The translations under genes and the position numbers were made by a program. 64,000 nucleotides of DNA. It comes from Bolinopsis microptera. Taxonomy: Eukaryota; Ctenophora; Tentaculata; Lobata; Bolinopsidae. The stretch's first letter is position 1. Every line of letters begins with the position of its first letter. The notes under the pieces were generated by a model. The model was not told the DNA's origin. It did not search any database and was given only the letters and a program-made list of their open reading frames with translations. Where the stretch lies: positions 10,176,901-10,240,900 of the forward strand of contig NC_087082.1 of NCBI RefSeq assembly GCF_026151205.1, written 5' to 3'. This document shows positions 55,963 through 61,150 of this stretch, in pieces.

Positions 55963-57258
55963 AAATAGACGTTTATCCTGTTAGATCAACATTTCTGTGA
56001 AATAACATAAGGAAAATGGCATCATATTCTACCTTTTTGAATATCCTCGATAGTAAGGTTCATGGGCAGACACCTCGCTCTAGCCTGGTTCATACTCTTC
56101 TTCTTCCTCTTCTCAAACTTCACCTCATCTTTCTCCGTCTCACTATCTGACTCACTGGTGGTACTATGGTGTCTGGTCCTTCTTATGGTGTGATCCTTTC
56201 TCGAACGGCCGGGTCTCCCTCGTCGTGAGGGGAACCTCTGGTGGTAGCGTTCCGGACTGAAAGACCGGTGGTACATGCCCCGGGGTTTGTGTTCACTGAA
56301 ACTGTTGTCCTCGTAGCGGACTACTTTCGGGGGTTTGCGGCGGAGGGAGTAGTTTCTGTTGCTGGCTCGTCTGGAATCGTCTAGATCTTCTGCTTCACCT
56401 CCTTCTCCTTCTCCCTCTTCTTCTTCCTCTTCGTCAACTTCATCTGTTGGAATGAAAACATTTAAATGAAAACATGTATCAGAAATAGAGACTATATCGT
56501 TTAAAAAGTAAAAAGGACTATACGAGCGAATCCTAAAGCTCATCAGAAAGATCATTGGGATCATTTCATATTTTGCAAGTAAATTACAAGTCAACTTACA
56601 AAACCAAATGGAGTTATTTCAAATTACCTTCGTCTTCTTCATCGTCCTCCTCCTCCTCTTCCTCTTCAGATGATGTTCCTAAAATAGCTCAGTAAACGCT
56701 CATATTTCAGCATTTCATGAAAATGTGTTTTCCTTGTAAGTTCTCGACCTCAAGAAAATCCCAAATAGAAACAACTTAAGTTCTCTGAAAAATAAAAGAA
56801 CAAAGTACTCACTGTGATGAACCTCCCTGAAGTCCGGAGCCTCATATCTCATGACGATCTGCCTCTCTCGTCTCAAACTATACGGCTTGTCGGAGGTGTA
56901 TCTGATAGCTTCTTCTGCGTAACCTTCACCTAGGTCCCTGTGGTAAGAGATTTAAATTTCAGCGAGATGAGAGCGAAACATAACTTTGAGTTTTTTTTCT
57001 TAAATATAACATCAAATATCAAACTTTTGGAATGCTACCTTTATATAATTATTTGACCATATTGTGGCTTGGCTAGCTCGCGCTCTTATGTAAAGTAACC
57101 GAAGCACGTGTCGTCTGAACTGACCTCTTCAGTCTGGTAAGGGCGGTGGTGTGTCGCCTGCTGGGGTGTCGTCGTGTTCTGCGAGGAGAGCACCCTGGAG
57201 GAGAGAGAGTACGGCGGGGTTTCCTGACTATCTCCTGTGTTATCAGCGGGGCTAGTAC
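39414..57258 (-). CDS. ATAD2: ATAD2-type AAA ATPase with bromodomain, 19 exons placed
   Basis: Exons chained by GT/AG sites and phase: 57125-57258, 56813-56937, 56628-56678, 56033-56443, 52151-52380, 51870-52001, 51592-51730, 51328-51437, 51001-51165, 50357-50465, 49991-50152, 46674-46808, 46254-46408, 45747-45926, 45208-45346, 44899-44999, 44664-44768, 44377-44465, 44060-44187; then C-terminal exons 40228-40356, 39793-39869 and 39414-39512. N-terminus: Arg-rich, acidic ([12 protein letters not shown]), then [20 protein letters not shown], as in ATAD2. Next come an active AAA domain, a degenerate AAA domain, the bromodomain and the [14 protein letters not shown] tail seen in ATAD2. The family reads acetylated histone H4 on nascent chromatin and acts as a hexameric chromatin factor. 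First exon (Met) and final exon not identified; reading through past 39414 gives a stop at 39348-39350. Confidence 0.9.
40968..42712 (+). mobile_element. PIF/Harbinger-like transposon carrying only a Myb/SANT gene
   Basis: Left GGTGTCCTCCACGAAA (from 40968) pairs with right TTTCGTGGAGGACACC (to 42712), a 16-bp inverted repeat flanked by the direct trinucleotide CTG (40965-40967 and 42713-42715). Outside that, CTCCC/GGGAG is also complementary, so the exact border could differ by a few bases. Many TTACGATC and ACGATATAACTTA motifs lie under both ends. The single gene inside encodes a Myb/SANT-like protein. Lies in an ATAD2 intron, opposite to its transcription. Confidence 0.72.
41741..42433 (+). 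CDS. Myb/SANT-like DNA-binding protein of the Harbinger-like element
   Basis: 230 residues from the ATG at 41741. The N-terminal 75 residues are Thr/Ser/Asp-rich; a basic KRKRKKQK signal follows. Residues ~95-185 ([17 protein letters not shown], then [14 protein letters not shown]) fit the Myb/SANT-like domain found beside Harbinger transposases, with the Trp spacing of helices 1-3. In autonomous Harbingers this protein brings the transposase to the DNA ends and the nucleus. The DDE nuclease partner is missing here, so the element would need help in trans. The frame is intact, without stops, which is unusual for a relic. Confidence 0.75.
   Translation: MQTVSDITAITPPSDPIDRPSSSNTEQISSDSTGPPLDTDLTTLDADLATLDTELARITSDGDLTTSDNGITPPITIINASLGKRKRKKQKAEPVTAVVKKERARNFTSEEVQVIMQEAGKNTAIIKGRFTPTITSEAKEKLWLAITKSVNAINGKGDREWKDVRKKWIDTSCSARSKLRNIEKEQRKTGGGASSAPPLSKVETLALDSISGTTVRGILLTERKTSSIYN
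42716..44059. other. ATAD2 intron sequence
   Basis: Intronic; no exon or repeat of note beyond a short CT-rich run near 42790. Confidence 0.6.
44060..44768 (-). CDS. ATAD2: ATAD2 exons for the bromodomain
   Basis: Three exons give [15 protein letters not shown] (helix Z), [17 protein letters not shown] with KKPMDL (ZA loop) and [16 protein letters not shown] (helix B/BC loop) followed by [12 protein letters not shown] (helix C). The acetyl-lysine-contacting Asn in the EYN position is conserved, so histone binding should be kept. Confidence 0.9.
45747..46408 (-). CDS. ATAD2: ATAD2 exons for the second, degenerate AAA domain
   Basis: [20 protein letters not shown] stands where the second AAA domain has its P-loop. 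The GxxxxGK signature is absent, as in vertebrate ATAD2, where that domain is inactive. The next exon ([23 protein letters not shown]) supplies the Walker B and sensor strands without the catalytic Asp-Glu pair. Confidence 0.8.
46110..46243. repeat. Short tandem, AAGTACTTAAATAAGTTAAAT
   Basis: About six imperfect copies of a roughly 20-bp unit just inside an ATAD2 intron next to the exon ending at 46254. Confidence 0.75.
47096..47160. repeat. Microsatellite (ACATTAGT)n
   Basis: About eight perfect 8-bp copies in an ATAD2 intron, upstream of the nested sulfotransferase gene. Confidence 0.9.
47615..49206 (+). CDS. Golgi carbohydrate sulfotransferase (CHST8-14 type), nested in an ATAD2 intron
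   Basis: Two exons: 47615-48301 and 48493-49206 (donor TGG|GTAAGA, acceptor ATGCAG|GTG, in phase), 466 residues. It is a type II membrane protein: a short cytoplasmic tail, an anchor ([17 protein letters not shown], about 20-36), then a long Gln/Pro-rich stem to about 175. The catalytic domain spans both exons. [10 protein letters not shown] right after the splice is the 5'-phosphosulfate loop, and [17 protein letters not shown] is the 3'-phosphate-binding element with the family Arg. PAPS-using members sulfate GalNAc or related sugars on glycans such as chondroitin or dermatan. It is transcribed against ATAD2, between its exons at 46808 and 49991. Acceptor sugar is not determinable. Confidence 0.85.
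50357..52380 (-). CDS. ATAD2: ATAD2 exons for the first AAA domain
   Basis: Six exons from 52380 to 51001 encode [15 protein letters not shown], the Walker A loop GSPGTGKT (split by an intron right after the following Leu), [14 protein letters not shown], Walker [11 protein letters not shown], the sensor GATNRLD and the Arg-finger [12 protein letters not shown]. The exon 51001-51165 supplies [10 protein letters not shown] and ALRRRYPQ; 50357-50465 carries the lid end ([19 protein letters not shown]). All nucleotide-binding and hydrolysis residues are kept, so this domain should be active. One oddity: FHFPLPSAS where the family has LP-DKEAR at an exon junction. Confidence 0.92.
52640..52815 (+). 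repeat. Module shared with 60590-60720
   Basis: TCTCCACAATTTGTAACAGG, CTATCTGCAGAAATGGGTAGC and TTTTAATAACAT-AAAAGGGATGAAAA occur in the same order at both loci. Confidence 0.85.
52965..55815. repeat. Purine-rich array GAGGAGGACTGAGGAGG
   Basis: A near-pure A/G strand punctuated by CT every 10-30 bases. On the ATAD2 sense (minus) strand the units read CCTCCTCAGTCCTCCTCC, a pyrimidine tract plus CAG, like a 3' splice site, repeated many times. The end near 55690-55815 is almost pure GGA. Confidence 0.95.
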
Positions 57259-57696
57259 CTGAGATTAGACATGTTATGTCCCAGTGTGAGTGCCATGTTG
57301 GATAGATTTATATCATGGCTAGTATCTGATATTGATATCCGTCGGTCTAATATCTATAATGGGCATTGGGCAACTTATACTAAGTAAATTTCTCGGACCT
57401 GGAATTTTAGCAGTATGAACTTCACTGCAATTTCCAATCGTATTATAAAATATTTAAATTTGTTAATGAATTTAGAACAATGATTCCAACTTAAACTCAT
57501 TATATGCAACGAATTATAAAAATGAGAATATTGAGAAAAATTGACATAAACATTTACAGGCAACATGACGAATGCGGAAATTGAGTGAAATTGTATTCTT
57601 TACATCAAAACAGTGATAACAGTGGTCATTACAACCCCAATCGCACAAAAAACGCAGAGATTAAAATGTGACATGAAATAACAGCTGCTAGATTAA

Positions 57697-58785
57697 CTAA
57701 AGTTTAGAGGTGGAAGTGTCTGATACAATGGTCTGTTTAGTGACTCCAGAACAATTTGAACCAGCACCCCTACTCTTCAAAATATCCCTGCACCTCCTCT
57801 CGGCAGCGCTCTGATAACTCCTATTCCTCAGCAAATACACCACAGGGTTCACACATGAGTTAAGAGTCACGCACAACACGTACGTGACATTCCATGAATA
57901 GTTCCAGAGGAAAGAGGAACTGTACCGTTCTATCATCTCCCCTCCCCGCACTCTCAGATCAACGTACACTGAGTAGTTTATGAAACTCGGCAAGTTCAGG
58001 ACTATGTACACTAGGGTTACCATGGTAACGGTTATTGATGCATGCTGTTGGATGTTGGAATGTGAAGAATTTGAACTTTGTGAAGAGGCTCTGCGTGGCA
58101 TGTGCCTGGAAAGCAAGAAAACAGATACCAAACAACTGACAATAATGGGGAGGATAGGGAGGGCTAGCATGGTGCCAGCTATAGTCAGTTGTGTAAGCTC
58201 GTGTAAGGGTGACTCTCTGCTCTCCCAACAGTACTGATCACTAGAGGTATAAACATACTTAGCACTCTCCAGAAACAGAGACACAGCTCCCCTAGTGAGC
58301 AGCAGGAACATGTACACTAATATACAACACGTGACCCGACCACGTGGTATCTTTATCCGAGGCTTCATCAGAATCACAGTCCTGATAGTGCTCATGGTGA
58401 GGACCAGGAATACTGAGAAGAACGGCAGAACGTTCCAGAGGATTCCCCACGTCGTGCAGAATATATTGTTAGAGAAGACGGCAGGGTTTCGTGATCTGAG
58501 GAAACCCTCGGCTACTGGGAATGAGGTTGATAAGATTGAGATATCTGTGCAGATGATGGTCAGGTAGATTGTGTTAAAGATAAGGGTGTGTTCCCGTAGT
58601 ATTTCACAACCCTGGCTGTTTCTCAGCGCTTGTTTTCTCTGTTGTGTAAAGAAACAGAGGGACGCTATGTTAAGGGGAAGACCGAACAGTGAACAGAGGA
58701 TGTAGATGACTCCAAGACATTTGTCTACTATGTCGCTGGGGACCGGGTATACAACTGTGGTGTTCTGTGGTAGAGTCATTGTCAT
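57697..58785 (-). CDS. Rhodopsin-class (class A) G-protein-coupled receptor
   Basis: An intronless gene of 362 residues with seven hydrophobic segments at about 23-47, 67-92, 107-137, 151-173, 196-225, 249-275 and 296-319. An N-glycosylation site (Asn8) precedes TM1; Cys110 at the top of TM3 and Cys186 in loop 2 can form the usual disulfide; TM2 keeps Asp81. The DRY position at the end of TM3 is instead IRT (STIRTV, Arg135 kept). TM7 has NPVVY (313-317). A Ser-rich third loop with Arg/Arg and a Ser/Thr-rich tail offer phosphorylation sites. Ligand unknown; it probably signals via G proteins at the plasma membrane. It sits about 440 bases upstream of the first ATAD2 exon found, on the same strand; if ATAD2 has a further 5' exon, this gene may lie in its intron. 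Confidence 0.85.
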   Translation of the reverse strand: MTMTLPQNTTVVYPVPSDIVDKCLGVIYILCSLFGLPLNIASLCFFTQQRKQALRNSQGCEILREHTLIFNTIYLTIICTDISILSTSFPVAEGFLRSRNPAVFSNNIFCTTWGILWNVLPFFSVFLVLTMSTIRTVILMKPRIKIPRGRVTCCILVYMFLLLTRGAVSLFLESAKYVYTSSDQYCWESRESPLHELTQLTIAGTMLALPILPIIVSCLVSVFLLSRHMPRRASSQSSNSSHSNIQQHASITVTMVTLVYIVLNLPSFINYSVYVDLRVRGGEMIERYSSSFLWNYSWNVTYVLCVTLNSCVNPVVYLLRNRSYQSAAERRCRDILKSRGAGSNCSGVTKQTIVSDTSTSKL

Positions 58786-60240
58786 CCCTGGGTGGGTTTA
58801 GTGACGGGTAACTATTTGTAATAAACAGTTTATGCTTTTATGAAATAGGTGGCTATTTTTATGATAAAGATTAAACTATGCAACGAAAATGAGGGAGGGA
58901 AAACAGACTTGAAAACTAGTTAGGATGTAAGGATGCGACCTTAATTGGAATAGTTCTTTGAATAAGCATTTTAGACCATGTATTGCTTACTTTTAATCGC
59001 TTGTAAAGTTGTGTTGCAAAACTGTGATAAAAACAATAATAAGAAACGTGCCAATCGCGAGCTTTCAACAGCCTTGCTCGCTTATTTTGTAGAAGAAATG
59101 ATACATGACACCTTCTTACCAATATACTGCAGAATCTAGATCAGTGTACTGCAGTATTCAGAAAGATACGTTAAGGGAGAATAATGAATATATCACCCAA
59201 ACGCCTTACAGAACTTATCATTTTGATTGGTATGCTGAGAACGGCATTTTATACTGCTTCCTTACTCCTTAGTCGTATATAAATGTGTCAAACGCGGATT
59301 TTTGTACCAAAAAATTTTGTACCAAAATTTTCCAACCAGTTGTCAGGGCTATCAGATTTAAAGAGAAAACATGACCCGAAAGCCGTAGAGCTCATAATCA
59401 TATCGGTAAGCAAAGATCAGCAAAGAATGACTCGAAATTATAAAAGTAAATATCTGTGATTGAGCTGAATAATTTATGGGAATATGTATGATGTCAGATG
59501 TGGCAACTGGCAGCGGAGATCAAATACAGGCATATTTTAATGTTCATCCAACAAAGCGGCAATTCACACGATTGGGATATAATCAGGAAATAATCGGGTT
59601 ATAATCAGGTTTGATCTTGGAAATCATATATTCGTAATGTTATCCTGACACGACAAAGAGTTAACATTACTATTTCTGAAAACAAACCAAAGCTTGTAAT
59701 ATTTGAGATAAAAAGGTGGTACGCACGGTTCATAACCGGTTGGCGGTGGTTCAAACGTGAAATTAAGAAAAGCATAACTTGACGAATTCATTCTTTGGAA
59801 TGTACCACATTTTTTACTTGTAATCTGACCCTTAAAGCACTTCACACCCCCTTCATATAAAAGGGAGAGATATGAAGTATTATTGTTGACCTGTCAAGTG
59901 ACAGTAAAGACAGTAATCAACTGTATATATATTATTATGTATTGAGCAAGCGACTGCAGTTGAACGAAGACCTAGAAGTTTCTGCGATGATGTACAGCTA
60001 ATGTTGTTGGGCTGCATCTAGATCTTTCCACGTGTTATCCGAGCCTCAAAACACAGAACATATTTACTTCTATACTAAATTAATGAGTTTGACTTGCATG
60101 TAAGTGTGGTTGTTGAGCCGCGCCCGTCACCTAGTTACATACTGTGAAATTACGGGTATACAGTGTTACTGTTTTGCTCTTAGGCTTATTAAAGTATATT
60201 AAAATGTAGGATTTTTTCCAATTTTGACCCGGGGATATAC
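58786..60240. other. Intergenic
   Basis: Upstream of the GPCR gene. No recognisable gene or RNA. The last part (60187-60260) has inverted AAAGTATATTAAA / ATACTTTAATATAC motifs. Confidence 0.45.
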
Positions 60241-60720
60241 TTTAATATACTGGGGGGGCCGGGGGGGGGGTCCAACCCGATTTTTCCGATCATTCCGATC
60301 CCGATTTTGGCCTCATCAACCCTCATATCGGAAAAATCGGGAAAATTTAAATCTTCCCTCTGAGGTTTCTAGGCGATATATGTAGCTATTTCTGTACTTA
60401 AATATGACAAGAAATCGATTGGTGGTGGTCCCAGAACCCCAAAATAGTTTCTTGTTCCAAACAAGAATCGTTTCGTCCGAAAAACAACACAATGTCGTAC
60501 CAACTCTTGTTTGACAGAAACATCCACCCCGGTCCACAATTGAAAGAGGTACGGTTGGTAATAACAATCGTAACAAATAGCGAACGCTTTAGTAACTTTT
60601 GATTTAAATTGTCTCCACAATTTGTAACAGGCTATCTGCAGAAATGGGTAGCACGGTTATCTCTTAGATACAAAGAATAATTTACACAATTTTTAATAAC
60701 ATTAAAAGGGATGAAAATCA
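60241..60720. mobile_element. Fragment related to the G-run-bounded element
   Basis: Starts with a run of G (interrupted by CC) near 60249-60270, then CCCGATTTTTCCGATC, whose reverse complement ATCGGAAAAATCGGG follows near 60326-60340. It continues to the 60590-60720 module shared with 52640-52815. The same layout as the left end at 52486 (G-run, short T-rich repeat, shared module), but with a different short repeat. The right end is lost where the LINE begins. Confidence 0.5.
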
Positions 60721-60721
60721 C

Positions 60722-61053
60722 TTTATTTATCAAAATCTTTATTTATCAGCTTTCCCGCTGCAATTATAATTATCCAATGTTGTCTTCCTATTAAGTGTTT
60801 ATATTCCTACATAGCAAAGAATGTTCTAGATTTTAATAATTTACTTAAAGACTTATGCCTAAATAATAATTGCGTGTTCTTAGACTGTTTCTCAGACTTT
60901 TTAACTCGAGACTTTAGATCCTGTAATGAACTTCTATACCATGATTGGCTTCATCTCAACATGAGAGGAGTAGGTTTACTGTCCACTTGGCTTAAGTTTG
61001 TTGTAAACGAACACAGTTTTGACAGGGTTGTAAATAATCTTCTGGGAATTTAA
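60722..61053 (+). CDS. LINE ORF1 C-terminal part, SGNH-esterase-like
   Basis: A frame open from about 60722 to the TAA at 61051-61053. The C-terminal segment YHDWLHLNMRGVGLL has the Asp-x-x-His dyad of SGNH/GDSL hydrolases used as ORF1 esterase domains in CR1/L2-like LINEs. The N-terminal half is missing, so the element is 5'-truncated here or its first part was lost at the junction with the neighbouring fragment. The stop lies about 97 bases before ORF2. Confidence 0.6.
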
Positions 61054-61150
61054 ATCTTTGATCTTTTCTTTCATTTAATATTTTGATTAAGACGTTGCGC
61101 CTAAAATTAAAACTCAAACAAATCTCTGATTTAATCTTTTTCCCAATTTT

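Larger units (their letters stand above)
52479..55968. mobile_element. G-run/C-run bounded insertion with purine arrays, in an ATAD2 intron
   Basis: CGAAATAG occurs at 52479-52486 and again at 55961-55968. Between them the sequence starts with a run of G (to 52502) and GATCATGTTATTTTTTGTCCG and ends with CGGACAAAAACAAGATC and a run of about 30 C, i.e. inverted ends with an apparent 8-bp target duplication. Inside are (GGACAAAAAC)n copies (about 52560-52640), a 150-bp module shared with 60590-60720, two GAGGAGGACTGAGGAGG-type arrays (about 52965-55035 and 55169-55815), each closed by a TTTGTCCG tail and a C-run. No protein is encoded; the long Pro/Ser/Leu frames are compositional. Confidence 0.65.

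Noticed and set aside
57959-58567. Frames overlapping the GPCR on both strands
   Set aside because: Shadows of the seven-helix protein.
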